Shown piece by piece: positions 23,901 through 35,882 of a DNA stretch of 64,000 bases. The notes beneath the pieces were generated by a model. The model saw only the letters and a list, made by a program, of their open reading frames with translations. It was not told the DNA's origin and ran no database searches. The translations under genes and the position numbers were made by a program. The DNA lies in NCBI RefSeq assembly GCF_002127325.2, contig NC_035441.2, positions 156,331,122 through 156,395,121 of the forward strand, written 5' to 3'. Source of the stretch: Helianthus annuus. Taxonomy: Eukaryota > Streptophyta > Magnoliopsida > Asterales > Asteraceae. Numbering within the stretch: position 1 is the first letter of the stretch; each line of letters begins with the position of its first letter.

Positions 23901-25563
23901 TATCACCACTAGCTAGCACAAAACGAATCATCTTATCGGAACACACCACTTCAGCACGGTTTTCACGAAGAAAGTCCATGCCTACTATGACATCGAAACT
24001 TCCGAGCTGCATTGGAATGAGATTAATCGGAAATATATGATTGTTGAGCTCGAGTGTACAATCACGGAGCACAGAATTGACAGCAATGGTTCTTCCGGTA
24101 GCGACTTCTACTTTGAAAGGTGACGAAAGATAAGAACGCTTACGTCTAAGAAGCTTCTCAAATTCAAATGACACAAAGCAGTTATCGGCTCCAGTATCAA
24201 ACAAACATGATGCATATATACCATTCACAAGGAACGTACCATTGACCACGTTGTTATCAGCTTGAGCCTGGCGTGCGTTGATGTTGAAAGTTCTGGCGTG
24301 AGCGGCTTGTTGTTGAGGCTGTTGTTGTTGTTGCTGGGGTTGTTGAGCTTCTTGTTTCACCACCCTGTTCGGGCACCGGTTTGCGAAGTGGTTAGGGTCA
24401 CCACATGCAAAGCAGGTCCGAACATTGTTTGCCGGGGCCTGTGCAGCTTGAGGGGCTTGAGGAGCAGGTAGCAGGGCTTGGTTAACAGCAGCCTGAGCTT
24501 GCGTTTGACGAGGACCATAGCGGCAATTTGCAGTGAAATGCCCGTAAACGTTGCAGTGGGCACAGTAACGGCAGGCCACACCCACCGGGTGATGATAAGA
24601 ACATGTAGCACAGAGTGGGTGGGGGCCGGTGTACGCACGCTTAGCCGGCGGCGCATTGATCACTGGCGCAGTGCGCTGTGGTTGTTGCTGTTGTTGCGGT
24701 ACTGACTGAAGAGGAGCAGCATTGGTTGCGGCAGCACAATTCTTGTTCTTCTTTCTTCTTCTCGAGGACTTGGAGACTTGAGCAGTAGGGTTGTCGGTTG
24801 ATGCGGCAGTAACTTGATGCAACGACTTGGATGGCCTATCCCAGACACCAGCCTTAACTCGCTTGTCGTTAATCTCGGCAGCGAGTAGGTAGGTTTCCTC
24901 GATTGATGCGGGTTTGGCGGCGAACACATAATCTGCAACACAATCTGGAAGAGCACGGATGTATTTCTTGATGGTCATCTCGGGAGTCTTGACCTGGTCT
25001 GGACAGATAATGCTCAGTTGTTTGAAACGGGCGGTGAGACCAGCATTGTCTCCCTCCTTCTGCTTGATGGTCCAGAACTCATCCTCCAACTTTTGGCGTT
25101 CGTGGGGAGGACAGAACTCGTCCATCATGATCGCTTTCAATTCTTTCCACGTTAGCTCGTATGCAGCGTCGTTCCCGCGCTTGTTCCTTTCTGCGGTCCA
25201 CCAGTCCAAAGCTCGCGACTGGAAGACACCGGTAGCATTGAGAGTACGGAGGTGATCTGGGCATCCGCTTTGACGAAGGGTGACTTCTACCGAGTCAAAC
25301 CAATGAAACAGAGCCGTAGGGCCATCTTCACCGGTAAACTCTTTTGGCCCACATGCCTTGAATTGTTTGAAGCTAAAAGTAGCTTTGTTGGAGTCTTTGG
25401 GCGTGAGGGTTCGGGATTCCTCAGATGACTTGCTTGCGTTCTCGAACACATCACTGAAGGCTTTTGCCACAGACCTTGAGATGATCGCGGCGAGACGTCG
25501 ATCTCTCTTTTCCTGACGGGTAAGAGGTTGGCGAGGCCTTGATGACGACGACATGGTCTGCAA
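20938..25563 (-). CDS. Gag-pol polyprotein of Tekay-1 chromovirus
   Basis: A single open frame of 1541 residues. Gag occupies about 1-300. Two CCHC zinc knuckles lie near 334-347 and 384-397. The protease DTG is near 456-458, with a second conserved GMDFL block near 526-532. RT carries FIDD at about 793-796. RNase H has Y-C-D-A-S near 943. The integrase zinc domain H-H-C-C spans about 1134-1168, with catalytic D, D, E near 1197, 1258 and 1293. A GPF/Y-type module ends in HPTFHISNL near 1456-1464. The C-terminal 30 residues (V-R-W...E-F-T-W-E) resemble the Tekay chromodomain, which in relatives guides insertion to heterochromatin. Glutamine runs separate gag from protease. There is no frameshift and no gag intron, unlike Tekay-2 and Tekay-3. 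An alternative ATG lies three codons after the first. Confidence 0.95.
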   Translation of the reverse strand: MQTMSSSSRPRQPLTRQEKRDRRLAAIISRSVAKAFSDVFENASKSSEESRTLTPKDSNKATFSFKQFKACGPKEFTGEDGPTALFHWFDSVEVTLRQSGCPDHLRTLNATGVFQSRALDWWTAERNKRGNDAAYELTWKELKAIMMDEFCPPHERQKLEDEFWTIKQKEGDNAGLTARFKQLSIICPDQVKTPEMTIKKYIRALPDCVADYVFAAKPASIEETYLLAAEINDKRVKAGVWDRPSKSLHQVTAASTDNPTAQVSKSSRRRKKNKNCAAATNAAPLQSVPQQQQQPQRTAPVINAPPAKRAYTGPHPLCATCSYHHPVGVACRYCAHCNVYGHFTANCRYGPRQTQAQAAVNQALLPAPQAPQAAQAPANNVRTCFACGDPNHFANRCPNRVVKQEAQQPQQQQQQPQQQAAHARTFNINARQAQADNNVVNGTFLVNGIYASCLFDTGADNCFVSFEFEKLLRRKRSYLSSPFKVEVATGRTIAVNSVLRDCTLELNNHIFPINLIPMQLGSFDVIVGMDFLRENRAEVVCSDKMIRFVLASGDILCVYGETTAKDLKLMSCLQARKYLRKEYRAFLANIVVAETDKKRKVEVKDVPVVREFPQVFPDDLPGLPPSRDIDFRIDLIPGANPVAKAPYRLAPSEMRELSNQLQELLEKGFIRPSTSPWGAPVLFVKKKDGSFRMCIDYRELNKLTIKNRYPLPRIDDLFDQLQGAQCFSKIDLRSGYHQLRIQEEDIPKTAFRTRYGHYEFVVMPFGLTNAPAVFMDLMNRVCKPFLDRFVIVFIDDVLIYSRSRAEHAQHLRLVLELLQGNQLYAKFSKCEFWLEEVQFLGHIVNSRGIHVDPAKIEAVKGWVTPKNPSEVRSFLGLAGYYRRFIEGFSKIAVPLTSLTHKDKPFVWGTAQETAFQTLKHMLCHAPVLTLPDGSDDFVVYCDASNLGLGCVLMQRDKVIAYASRQLKIHEKNYTTHDLELGAVVFALKIWRHYLYGTKCTIFTDHKSLQHIFNQRELNMRQRRWVELLNDYDCEIRYHPGKANVVADALSRKNYVIGVRNIQARYNLEALIREAQHACFNERTLKKERIYHDGTQLVSKANGIFYYLDRIWVPRRTDLRKIIMNEAHKSRYSIHPGADKMYQDLRYKYWWPGMKRDIALYVGSCLTCARVKAEHQRPSGLLEQPPIPVWKWESIAMDFITKLPTTPSGYDSIWVIVDRLTKSAHFLPIREDYKVAKLAQIYTDEIIKNHGTPRDIISDRDARFTSRLWETFQAALGTTLNLSTAFHPQTDGQTERTIRTIEDMLRACVIDFGGSWSKHLPLVEFSYNNSYHSSIEMAPFEALYGRRCRSPIVWHEVGHSQLTGPEILQETTDKIHQIRENLVKARDRQKMYADKRRRPREFAVGDYVLLKVSPWKGVVRFGKRGKLAPRFVGPFKILERIGKVAYKLELPEELSNVHPTFHISNLRKCVADHDAIIPLDDLQVNETLHFVEKPVEIMDRQTKQLRRSRIPIVKVRWEGKRGAEFTWELESDMKAKYPQLFR

Positions 25564-26617
25564 TAGACATCGCCATAGGGCTCAACACAACGAATTCGAA
25601 TCTCGCACGTCTTAGTTTACTAAAGCTTAGAATCACGTCGCATCTCACGTCACGTAACACATATAATCACATAAGCACATAATCATAGAGGCACATAAGC
25701 ACAGAAGCAATTAGAGCACATAAGCAATTAAGCAAATAGAGCACTTAATTCCCTAAGCACGTACGAAATTTTATCACAGAGGCTTTCAGAAAACAGAAAC
25801 CTATAACCACAAGTCGAGTGTCGTTCGTTTCGCGTATCGGATAGCATCACATTGTATCGTCTAACTTAGTCGTATAGCGTAGCATAGCACACTGGTTTTG
25901 TTTAGATCACATCAACAGGGATTTGAATCGAGATAGGATAGCAACAAAGGTCACGCAGATTGATAACAAATGGAGTAACCAACAAATCTTAAAACACGTA
26001 AACAGGTAAATCATATAAAATCAACAAAACAACACTCAAAATCGGGAAAATAGATTGTCTGCGGCTACTAGACTTTGACTAACCATGGCAATTTAACTAT
26101 TCACAGTTGACTTGTCGTCACTTTCGACTCTAGGGGACATGTTTCTGCCTCGATTTTTGGGCATTACGCACGCGCATTCTAGGCCATACTCGTGAGTTCA
26201 GGTCATTGGAGTCCGTCAATTGCCTTGGCGAGATAAAATAAAGTCGGAATAACTGCCAAGGTTAGGGTTTCACCCCTAGCTCAGCAATTTCTTCCTTGTT
26301 TTAAGAAAATCTAGAGGAAAGTTTTCATCAAATTATGGGTTTCAGCCCTGATTTGGTATAATTCTCCCCCGTTTGTTGATAGGAATTTGCACAAAGTAAT
26401 TGGCAAAAATTTGTAATTTAGGCAGGAATGTGCGGGTTTCACTCCTAATCCCGTCCAAATTACAAAATTTGGCTCGGAGTTCGAATGTAATGATAGAATA
26501 GAAGGAAACAACATAAAATAAGCACATAAACTTGGTCTCTTGGTTCCTAACTATAGTCTAGGTCTCTAAGACAGCGATCCGGACTAGATCGTGTCTAACC
26601 TAATTCCCTATAGTTAT
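25564..26617 (-). other. 5' leader of Tekay-1
   Basis: About 1.05 kb of untranslated DNA between primer site and gag. It includes a short degenerate repeat of AGCACATAAGCA-like words at about 25660-25745. No conserved gene is seen. Confidence 0.6.
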
Positions 26618-26630
26618 GGCTCTGATACCA
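26618..26630 (-). other. Primer-binding site, initiator Met-tRNA type (Tekay-1)
   Basis: The minus strand reads TGGTATCAGAGCC three bases inside the 5' LTR. Confidence 0.9.
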
Positions 26631-26633
26631 ATC

Positions 26634-29461
26634 TGTCACACCCCAACCGATGGCGGAATCATCGGGGCGCGGCACTGAGCGAAACAGATTGTTCAGAAGT
26701 TTCCACAACAACTATCATACAATTCAGTTATATAACACGTCCCATACCGTGTCCCAAATAATAACAAGTTATCATAGAAATCAACTAAACAATATGGGAA
26801 CTGTTCCGACAACTCAAATTCTTAATTATTACAGACCGAAAGTAAATATTGTTTTAAGACTTCTAGACGGCTAACTATAGATCTCACTGACTACAGGTGC
26901 CAGTACAAGATCTACAGATAATTATGACCCTGGAGCAGGTATGTGGACACTGTCCTAAGGTCACAGGCTCCTAGAAGCTTATTATTGCCTCGCTTCCCTA
27001 GCACGCTAGTAGCTTAAACACCTGTCACATACGTTAAAATAAAAGTCAATACATATAATGTAAAGGTGAGTACACAAGTTTGATATAGCATATAGAGTTC
27101 GAATAGTTTACGCATAACCAAGCACGTACACAAGGGCAAACGATGCATGTAAATTATCAACATGGGACCATCGATACCAACGACTTCGAGTTGACTGTCC
27201 GAGACAGTTCGCGATACATGATTACCACTGTAATCCATGCAAGTAATTGTCCTTAGCAACCCCCGTGTGAACGGGTGCTGAGTCCAAACTATAGTACTAC
27301 GTTGCTAAAGCAGGCAGATAGCACTCCACGTGTAAACATAATAAACAGCAATCATTTAGACAAGTAATACATGCAAGTAGGTTAGCGTTCAAATAGTTTG
27401 TGTTGTTTGTGAATTTGATAGATTACGTATGTAACACCCAAAAGTGCTGAAAGCAAAAAGGGATCGAGTATACTCACAGTGGTTGGTTGTGGATTGAGAG
27501 GAGCACTGAGAATAGGTTAGCCTGAATAGTTCGATAACACAACGATGAGTAATGCGGAAAAGTGAACAATGTACTTGGATCGAGTAGGCCATTCGATCGG
27601 ACAGCAGTTCGATCGAGTGGGCTGTTCGATTGGTTTGAAAGTCCGTTCGAACATCCATTCGATCGGCTGGCTGGCTCGATCGGCTGGTTCCTTCAAGTGG
27701 ATTGTTTCTTCCTTTGATGTGAAAGATGTGTTTGTGTATGATGGTTTGTACTACCTTTCAGGTTGGCCGATCGAACAGCTGTTCGATCGGTTAGCCCAAC
27801 CGATCGGCTAGCACTTCATTGTTTTCAAATATGTCACTCGATCGGTTGGCATGTTCGATCGGGTGACATTCCAACGTTTCGAAAAGTCTAAGTGTTTTGA
27901 AGTATAGTATCTCATGATTCGAGCAGTAATGATTACAATCGAGTGGCGTAGTCGATCGAACAGTACCTCGTCAATACTACACTTCATGAGTTTGTGGGAC
28001 TAAGTGCTAGTCGATCGGTTAGCCTAGTCGATCGGCTGGCATAGTCGTTCGGTTGGGCTGTTCGATCGAACAGCCTAGCCGTTCGGCCAGCTTCTCGATT
28101 CGGTTAACCTATCACTTAACACTTGGTTATTCCCGTTGATTGTGGATGTTTTAGAGATAGTTTGACTACGAGTTGAACCACAAAGCTGAAGTCCCTACTT
28201 AGTCTACTGACTCGAGCAGGAATCACCCAAGCTCGGCCAGAGACGGTTTGGAACCTAAGTTTAACGTTTAACCCGAAATCGGTATATCTCTCGGTGGAAC
28301 CCGAATCTTGAACCATGTGTTTGCTTAGATTGATTTATAAATCGGTTCAAGTCTCGTTTTCACCTTTTTGAGTGTAAAAGAGTTGAAAGATAGATGAAAC
28401 CCATCTTCCAATCCTTTTCCACCGTGAAATGTTAAGATCTTTGGAAGATTTTAGGTTATTGATGTGGAAATCGGTTAGATCTAGCTTATTCATGGTTGAA
28501 TGAAGTCAAGAACATGAAGTTCTTGATGAACACCAAGAACACCATGATGACATCACTCAAGAACACCTAGATCTTGGTGATTTCATGGATGAAATCCAAG
28601 TTTTGAAAGATAGAAAGATGAAGAATCGATTAATGAACAAAAACGTACAAAGATTAGAGCGAAATACTTACCGGTTTGAGAGAAATCTGAGATTTAGTGA
28701 GAAGAAGAGGCTGGTCGGTCAGAGCTTTTCCAAAAGTGGAAAGGTTGACAAAGACAGCCCTATTTATAGGCTTCCAAAAGAGGAAAGGGTCAGCTGATCG
28801 AACAGCATCCCTGATCGAGCAGCTGTCCGATCGAACAGCCTGTTCGATCGGCTAGCCTGTTCGATCAGGTTGCCCTGTTCGATCGGCTAGCCTGTTCGAT
28901 CAGGTTGCCCTGTTCGATCGGCTTGCCTGGTTTTGAGTGTTTTGCGACGATTTTTGATATTTCGACTTAGAACGATGATTCGAGAATGATAGAATTCCTA
29001 ATCAAATTACTTTTAGTCTCAACTACTATATCTAACATACGAGCATCCTTACAACCATTTCGGGTTCGATTTCCATTGAGTTTGATTCACCTTTGAGTCT
29101 TGATTGATTTGATCGATTCACCACACACTTAACATAAAAGTAAACATGCACAAGTAACACATAAGGCACACACACACGTATAAAAAGTACTAAAATCCCC
29201 ACACTTGAGTTTGATGATTGATTTGGTTAGCTTGATTATTGATTGACTAGCTTTATTGCATTGTTACTTCCTATCACTTACAGTCGGTCGTTGATTCACA
29301 GTTCGATTATCGGTCGATTAGTTTGATTATACAACACTTACTCCAAATAATACGAAAATCAAAATGAAACTAAAATGAAATTAATCTTTATTAATCTTTA
29401 ATTCCAATAACAGTCAACACTTGACTTTGACTTTGACTTTAGGAAAACACGGGGTGTTACA
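26634..29461 (-). repeat. 5' LTR of Tekay-1 (2828 bp)
   Basis: Matches 18058-20850 except for four substitutions noticed and one extra 35-bp unit in the GTTCGATCGGC cluster near 28850-28920. Termini are TGTCACACC and GGTGTTACA in plus orientation. Confidence 0.93.
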
Positions 29462-29853
29462 AAAATACTATTAATATTTAAATATCCAGCAATGACCAAT
29501 TTGAGTTAAAAAAAAAGGTCACCCACTAATGATGAATTGAGTTTATTATTTGTGTGTTTTTGGTGTTCTGCAACAGTTGTGGTCCTGGAGCTTTGACTCG
29601 GTATGATCAACAACTAAAGCATTTGAAGATTAACTGGCTATATTAAGGATGAAAACGGTTAGTGTTTATTGTTAAACACTTTATTTTCAAAACAATGTTA
29701 GATTCTAGCTGCATGATCTTAGAATGGTAAATCTTTCAATCTTTTGTTAGTTTCTAGCTGCATGATCTCAGAATTATATGTTAAGATAAGAGCTAATGTG
29801 TAGGAATGTTAAAGGCTCATTTATTTAATTTAATTGACGTTTTATGTTAGTGG
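29462..29853 (+). other. Helitron interior between Tekay-1 and inner 5' end
   Basis: AT-rich DNA with an imperfect direct repeat containing TCTAGCTGCATGATCT (about 29704 and 29753). A short coding-like stretch near 29575-29645 is not recognised. Confidence 0.4.
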
Positions 29854-29930
29854 TCTAATCTAAAGCAAAATAGTGTTGACTATTTGACCTTGATGTGGCA
29901 ATGCTCTTTCGCTAGAGAATTCTCTTTTAG
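29854..29930 (+). mobile_element. Second Helitron-like 5' end
   Basis: TCTAATCTAAAGCAAAATAG followed by a stretch containing GATGTGGCAATGCTCTTT closely matches the first about 75 bp of the Helitron at 14091. It could be the 5' end of a separate 3.1-kb Helitron (29854-32984) or a duplicated end. It is preceded by G, not the usual A. Confidence 0.5.
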
Positions 29931-31529
29931 GCGCCATTATATATTTTCTCTCAATTCTCAATCAATTCAAAGGCTCCTTTTATTATATATGGAAGGTTGA
30001 ATAATTAATCAATTACCGGAAGATCTTTTTGTAAATTATTGAAGCCTTACCAAATTTAATGCCTATATATAAATTAGGGGTTTCAATCGGATGTTTCAAA
30101 CGAACATTGAAGTCGCCTGTTTTGTTTTGCGAAAGTATGTTCTCTGAATCCACAATTTGGGTTTTTACTCTGATTTCGTATGATTTCATATGTACTTTTG
30201 ATTTTACAATGACGGTTCACCATACAGATTGTTTGTGGCTTTGATTAACTTTCTCTGTTTTGTTTGGCAGCTTAAAATGGTGACTGAATCATCTTTGACT
30301 CAAGAAATTGGTAGAAGAAGACGCTCCAATTCGATTGCCCTTTGCCTTACAGGTATAATATTCTTGACTTTCTACCCTATTTGAGATCATACCGATTGTT
30401 TCTAATGACTTTTTTGGTCAATGCACCTATTTCAAAATCTGAGTTTGATGAAGGTGTGTTCAAATCTAGAGGAAAATATGGTAGGTAAGTTGAGTTGTAT
30501 GGAAATTGTCATCAGTATGCAGTCTTTCATCTTTAGAAATAAACATAAAACCATTTTAATTTTACGGGTATGGTTTCCATTGCTTATAAACTGTTTTCTT
30601 TCCCTATATTTGTCTGAAGGCATTAATTGGTTGATCGATTGCTATAATGAACCTTTACAATATTCATAATCCGATACGGGTATGGTTTCTATTTCTAGAT
30701 TTTGACTCCATTTTAGGTCACTTGTGATTGTGAATTCGATTTTTATGTATTAATTTAGTGGTTTTAATTGATGATCTAATTCTGCTTCTGTTTTGAAATA
30801 AGGCTATTAGGTTATGCATAATGAGTATTTTATCTATTGGCTTTTGGATTTGTATCGTTTTTATGGAGCTGTTAACAACTGCTGACGAAAGTTTTGTTTT
30901 TTGTACTCAGTTTGTGCATTCTAAAAGTTAGAACTAGAAACTTTACTTATGCATTGCTATTGTAGCTGAATAGTTTTCTGCCATGAACATGAAATGAGTG
31001 GCTATAAGGCATATATTCATTAGTTTTGTGTAAAATCAGGGAAGTTTTATAAATATGTCAGGTTGTTCGATTGATTCAGTAAGTTGGCCGGTTCAGTTTA
31101 TCATCGTGTTGAATTTATGTATGTAAGGTGTGAGTTTATAGGGTGGAGGGTGATTGGGACTACCGTTTTGCATTGAGTTTGTTTGGGGATAGTGTCTATA
31201 CCGTAACGAGGTCGCGTATATTCAGGTATATCAAGTGTGCAAAAACATAATATTCAAAGTTACGGTATGGAACTTTGATTTGTGGGGGGCATATATTTGT
31301 TTCGGCATTAGTATTTCTTTCATAAGGTTTCCATTAGAGTTTATATCTATAGAGTGGGATGGATATAAGGCATCATCAGTTTATTTTTTTGTGAAGTGAG
31401 GAGGTAATTTTAATGGATCTGGTTGTTTAATTGATTTTGTAAATTAACAAAAATCATATTTTATAAAAATATTAACATATTAATATGCTATTTCCTTTTA
31501 TTCGAGGATTTAACAAATTAAATGATAGT
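29931..31529 (+). other. Helitron interior, no gene recognised
   Basis: AT-rich DNA. A short exon-like frame at about 30277-30353 (starting M-V-T-E-S-S-L) ends at CAG|GTATAA and could be captured coding DNA; it is not recognised. Confidence 0.35.
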
Positions 31530-31544
31530 TTAATTACCTCATTT

Positions 31545-31636
31545 TTTTGAATGGCTAACATTGCACACCATGGGGATTGAACCCCTGACCTTTCCTATCC
31601 TAAGCTGTATCTAAACTCACTAACACTATTGGGCTA
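31545..31636 (-). mobile_element. Short tRNA-derived SINE with 15-bp TSD
   Basis: The 92-bp body is flanked by identical TTAATTACCTCATTT at 31530-31544 and 31637-31651. On the minus strand it has Box A TAGCCCAATAG (fits TRGYNNANNNG), Box B GGTTCAATCCC, and an A-run at the 3' end. These are RNA polymerase III promoter signals. It is very short for a SINE, close to a bare tRNA-derived head. It was moved by a LINE reverse transcriptase in trans, to judge from the duplication length. Confidence 0.75.
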
Positions 31637-32209
31637 TTAATTACCTCATTTGAGTTGGTTTTGTTGCTGTGAAATTGAAATCAGAAGTAATTCCCATATG
31701 GCCTTATAGTTATAGTTTTCTTACATAATAAATGATTAATTCTTTTTGTTTTTTATGCACATATCCTGGTGATTGCCATATCAAGAAGCTTGACAGTGAT
31801 CTGTGATGATGACGACCAACTTCAACTTAAATGGACTGCTCCAAGTAAGTGCGGCTATGTAAAAACGGCATCATGTCTCAGATTATGAGCCTCTTTCATA
31901 TGTTTGCGTATTTTTTTAGTTAAGTTTTGTAAAGAAAGGTGCCCCGGTAAAGGTAAGTTCTTTTCTCTATGTTACGCCATTCAAAGCTAAGTTTTTTTCT
32001 TATTTTCCTCTGATATGACTGTAAAGTAAGCATTTTTGTTCTCAATGTTTGAATAAATAGACGGTTATTTATTAAAAATAGTTATTTGTATCTAAACAGA
32101 TTACATGGTTTATGTTCAGGTTACATGGGTTAAGTGCGTCTAGGTTGCTAACTGATTTTAAATAATTTTCTCTTTGTTATTTGTTGATTTTATCACACTG
32201 GCATGTCAG

Positions 32210-32442
32210 GTAGACTATAGAGGTTATGAAGTGACAGTTGAAAAGTTTTTTTTGCAGGTTTTAATGGGCCGCCATGAAAATGTTGTACCAAGATCCAAAA
32301 GTCTGTTGAGTGACAAAGGAAGCCACATATTGCTATACATGACGGGACATGGTGGATATGAGTTCTTGAAATTTTAGGACTCAGAAGAACTTCAGAATCA
32401 TGATTTGGCTAATGCAGTCAAACATAAGAAAGAAAAGCGTAG
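32210..32442 (+). pseudogene. Captured exon of GPI-anchor transamidase catalytic subunit (GPI8/PIG-K)
   Basis: The translated stretch has the conserved VDYRGYEVTVE, GRHE...VPRSK, LLSD and ILLYMTGHGG blocks of GPI8, the cysteine protease that attaches GPI anchors in the ER. The catalytic histidine motif GHGG is present; the part with the catalytic cysteine is missing. An in-frame TAG at 32375-32377 replaces a glutamine codon just before D-S-E-E-L. The stretch is bounded by a CAG acceptor (32207-32209) and an AG|GTGAGA donor at 32442. It is a decayed exon carried in the Helitron. Confidence 0.75.
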
Positions 32443-32955
32443 GTGAGAATCAACAACTCGTGTTTGGATATTAACACTCAAATATGTTATAAAGACAGTA
32501 ATGTTAATATTTTAATGTGTCGTTAGTATTCTTTTATTTTGTTGCAGGTGTTTGGTTTAATGAACAGCCGGAGGTGGTGGAGGGTGGATGGGATGAAGGA
32601 GACGGAGAAGTTGGCGAGAGACTGGAATAACAAAATTGGTCAAAGGGTTGTGTATCAACTAAAATCAGACCTGAAACCGTAAAACAATGGTATAGTTGTT
32701 TACATGTGTGATTTGGTGTATATGTGTTTGTTTGTAGTAATTCTATTCAGATTTGGACATGAAATTATGTCATGTTTCACAAAGCTGATTCTATCAATAT
32801 AACTTCGTTTACTCGAGTCATGAACCGGTCGTGCTCATGCGGTTAGTATTAGATAATTAGTTGAATGCGCTAAGTCCTATTAAAGTAAATAATGATCACT
32901 TTGTTTTAATGAGTTTGAATTTGTATATTAAAGTAGTTATTTTTCTTATTAGCCA
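32443..32955 (+). other. Helitron 3' portion
   Basis: After the GPI8 piece a TTGCAG acceptor at about 32548 is followed by some 45 codons without a stop (containing R-R-W-W-R), not recognised. The rest is AT-rich up to the terminal hairpin. Confidence 0.35.
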
Positions 32956-32984
32956 CCCGTGTATCACACGGGAACTTAGACTAG
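32956..32984 (+). other. Helitron 3' terminal hairpin and CTAG
   Basis: A 7-bp perfect stem CCCGTGT/ACACGGG with loop ATC, then eight bases and CTAG, followed by T. This is the replication-termination structure of Helitrons. Confidence 0.75.
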
Positions 32985-33604
32985 TAAACTTAATATAAGA
33001 TAATAAGCTCTTTACCGTTTGAATTTATATAAACATTTGCTATAAGACAAGGGAGTTAATAATCACAGCTGGTAATATTTTATTCTAATATGGTGTATAC
33101 GGGTCGTATAAGGTTATACGGCTCGTATAGAATAAGGTTATACGGCCCGTATAAGGTGTATCTGATCCTTAACAGATGGCGCAGGAAGTATGAGGATCAC
33201 AAATCCTTTTTATTGTTTATATTAACTAACATTTGTATCCTTGTTTAAAACTTGTATTCGAAGGTACATAACGAATTGGACTCAATCAATGCTAGAATTT
33301 CGGGGAATATGCTCTCAAACACACATTAGAACTCGATTGTACATTTTTGGAATAGTTAGTTAGCTAGATATTTCTAATTATATCAAGGGATATTGAGCTT
33401 GATTAGAATAGAATGAGAATAAGGATAACAACAACTCGTACACTTTACCACTCTCGAATCTGCTCTCAAACACACACTAGAACTCGATTGTAACAAGCTC
33501 AATATCATCCAAAGTTGTACTACATTTTAACTTTCTTGTTAAATACAGTCGGTGATTGGTAGTTTCCATCACCCTAGGTTTTTTGTGCCGGAGATCTATC
33601 AAAG
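32985..33604. other. AT-rich DNA with TATACGGNCCGTATA palindromes and a 32-bp direct repeat
   Basis: Three palindromes of the TATACGG-CCGTATA kind lie at 33106-33165 and reappear beyond Tekay-2 at 43318-43810. Tekay-2 therefore inserted into one older repetitive unit. A direct repeat around CTCTCAAACACACA lies at 33310-33341 and 33461-33492. No gene is seen. Confidence 0.5.
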
Positions 33605-33609
33605 ATCAA
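33605..33609. repeat. TSD of Tekay-2 (ATCAA), partner 43115-43119
   Basis: Identical 5-bp direct repeats flank the element. Confidence 0.9.
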
Positions 33610-35866
33610 TGTGACACTCTAGGTTTTTCCGAACGAACATTTTGTATTATCATTGTGTATATATATATTATTAAATGGAAACGTGACTTTTTGCATGATA
33701 TGTGTTGTATGTATGTATTATATATATATATTATATATACGTGTATACTAGTGAGTCGAGACCACGACTCGAGACCCCTTAGTCTCGAGTGGGCCACTCG
33801 GTCTCGAGTGGGCCTCTTGGGCCGTAACCGGCTTGGGCCGAAACCCCCCCTTAGCCTATTTGATACTTGGTATTAAAACCCCAAACCTTTCCCCACTCCT
33901 TCATTTGTTACACAAACACAAGCACTCCTTTCCCTCTCACTAGAAAACCCTCAACAACACCACTTTCCTTCTCTAAATTCTCGGTTCAAGCTTGGAGCAA
34001 ATCGGTAACAACAAAGGATCTCGGTCAAGAAACTCGGTCAAGATCATCACCACAAGTCGGACATTTCATTCTCTCATTTTCTTCCTTCATTTCGGCACCT
34101 TCTTCACAACCGGTTAGTGTTATTTTTATGTGTATAGGATTTATGTGTATTGAATGAACTAGGAAGTGTTTGGTTAGAAGTGTTATGCATGATTTTTAGG
34201 ATGATTTGTGAGTTTGACATTATGTGTAAACCATTATGTTTGAATGCTTGATAACATGTTTAAAAATGACTAACAAATGGTGGTTTAGGAATGATTATGG
34301 CCAACCGAACTATGTTCAAGGTTACAAAATGAATGTTTCATTGTTTCTTGCAAATGATCTTGTTAAAATATGTGATTTGGTTCATAAAAATGTATGGTTA
34401 TGAAAACCCTAAAAATGATGAACTTATGATGAACTTGTTGAATATGGGTTGAAGATTTTAAAAAGGGCAATGTTTGATCCATTTTTTTATTAATGGTCAG
34501 ATTAGGAAAACTTGTTAGTGAAACCTTATTGGTTATTACTTGATTTGGGCCTGATTACATAGTACAATTTAGCCTGATGTATCTGAATCTGCACGTGAAC
34601 AAGAAAAGGACAGCATTGCGACTCGAGACCACACGGTTGCGACTCGCAACCACGGCGTGACAACTCGAGACCGCAACGGTTGTGACTCGCAACCACGGCA
34701 TGACAACTCGAGACCGCAACGGTTGCGACTCGCAACCACAGCGTGACAAGCCGAGACCTCCTGGTTGCGACTCGAGACCACCTTGTTGCGACTGGGCTGT
34801 CCACTTTGGTTATTGGGCCATAATGTGTTTAATATGGGCTACCTGTTGACTGGACTATGTGTTGCTGTTTGATTGTGTAAATATTAGGGCCGGCCCAATA
34901 ACCCCATGTCTGTTTGTATGCATGCTACGTGATAGTTATGTGTAGATTATACGTGATTGCTTGTACACCAAACCTGACCTATACTGGTGACCATGTTAGG
35001 ACGTGGTGACCAACGTGTTTGACAAAGCAACCTAATCTGCCGAGCAACCCAAGGTGAGTTCACACACTAAAAGCATGCGTCCCGCGGAGGGACACGGACC
35101 AACTACCAACTTTGGGAAAACACTTTTGAACCATTACTTCCGGGGGAAACCAGATTGGGTAATTACTATCTCCGGGGGAGATACGTTTGGATATTATTTA
35201 TAAATCACAACTAGCCATGCTAAACGAAACTCTATCACCTTAAGTCCCTGCTTACAGTACCGATTAATCGCCGGGGGCGAACGAGTTATTAGTTGATAGC
35301 GCTATTAGGTTTGACAACCTCACACCGTGACCGGGGGAGATCGGGCGTGAACTAGTAGACCTTGCAACATGGTCAATGACGATAGACATTGACTCGGGGC
35401 ACAACAACTTTCCGTCAACAGTTTCGGTATCTACAGTTTAGTGAGCTTACAGATGGGGTAGCTCCCCACAACGTGATTATAAATGCTTTATCTAAACAAC
35501 TTAAGTTTTTGGTAAACTAAAACTGGACAACTAGTGAACTCACTCAGCATTATTGTTGACCCCTTACTGCATGCTTTGCAGGTAACCAGTAACTGAGGAG
35601 CTGCTGCTTGGGGATGTGTAGTGTTCGTCAAAACCCGTGTGTTGGGTTTAATTAACTTAAACTAAGAACTATCTCTAAAACTATTTGGTTTTGCTACCGC
35701 TGTTTTGTTAAACTAATTATCGAACTTAAACTACGATGTTGCTAACTACTTTGGATAGTAAATATTTCTACTATTACATCAATGCTCAGTATGATTAGTG
35801 GTTGGATCCTGGTCGGTCACGCCTCTAAGCGGCGGTGTTCCGCATGTGGTTTTTGGGGGTGTGACA
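33610..35866 (+). repeat. 5' LTR of Tekay-2
   Basis: Begins TGTGACACTC and ends GGGGGTGTGACA. The upstream part (33751-33815) and centre (34617-34790) hold a cluster of ACTCGAGACC/GGTCTCGAGT and GACTCGCAACC words. Minus-strand open frames across the cluster are by-products of the repeat. Confidence 0.92.
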
Positions 35867-35869
35867 GAT

Positions 35870-35882
35870 TGGTATCAGAGCC
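35870..35882 (+). other. Primer-binding site, initiator Met-tRNA type (Tekay-2)
   Basis: TGGTATCAGAGCC three bases after the 5' LTR. Confidence 0.92.

Larger units (their letters stand above)
18058..29461 (-). mobile_element. Ty3/Gypsy chromovirus, Tekay type (Tekay-1), complete and young
   Basis: The order on the minus strand is 5' LTR (26634-29461), primer-binding site, leader, one open gag-pol frame (20938-25563), polypurine tract and 3' LTR (18058-20850). Integrase follows RNase H, the Gypsy order, and the C-terminus is a Tekay-like chromodomain. Total length is 11404 bp with TSD AAAAT. Between the LTRs I saw four substitutions and one 35-bp unit gain, so insertion was recent. It broke the Helitron. 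All catalytic motifs are present, so it may be autonomous. Confidence 0.93.
14091..32984 (+). mobile_element. Helitron with captured gene fragments, interrupted by Tekay-1
   Basis: The left end begins TCTATCTATTATACTAAAG after an A. The right end has the hairpin CCCGTGT-ATC-ACACGGG (32956-32972) about 8 bp before CTAG at 32981-32984, followed by T. This is the TC...CTAG structure with insertion between A and T that defines Helitrons. Without the nested retrotransposon it is about 7.5 kb. No Rep/helicase gene is seen, so it is non-autonomous. It carries pieces of unrelated genes with splice-like borders, as rolling-circle elements often do. A second 5'-like end lies at 29854, so this may be two elements sharing one 3' end. 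Confidence 0.7.

Noticed and set aside
34526..34804. Overlapping minus-strand frames of 64-92 codons (and their copies at 41774-42052)
   Set aside because: They lie in the palindrome cluster of the Tekay-2 LTR and are duplicated in both LTRs; no sign of coding selection.
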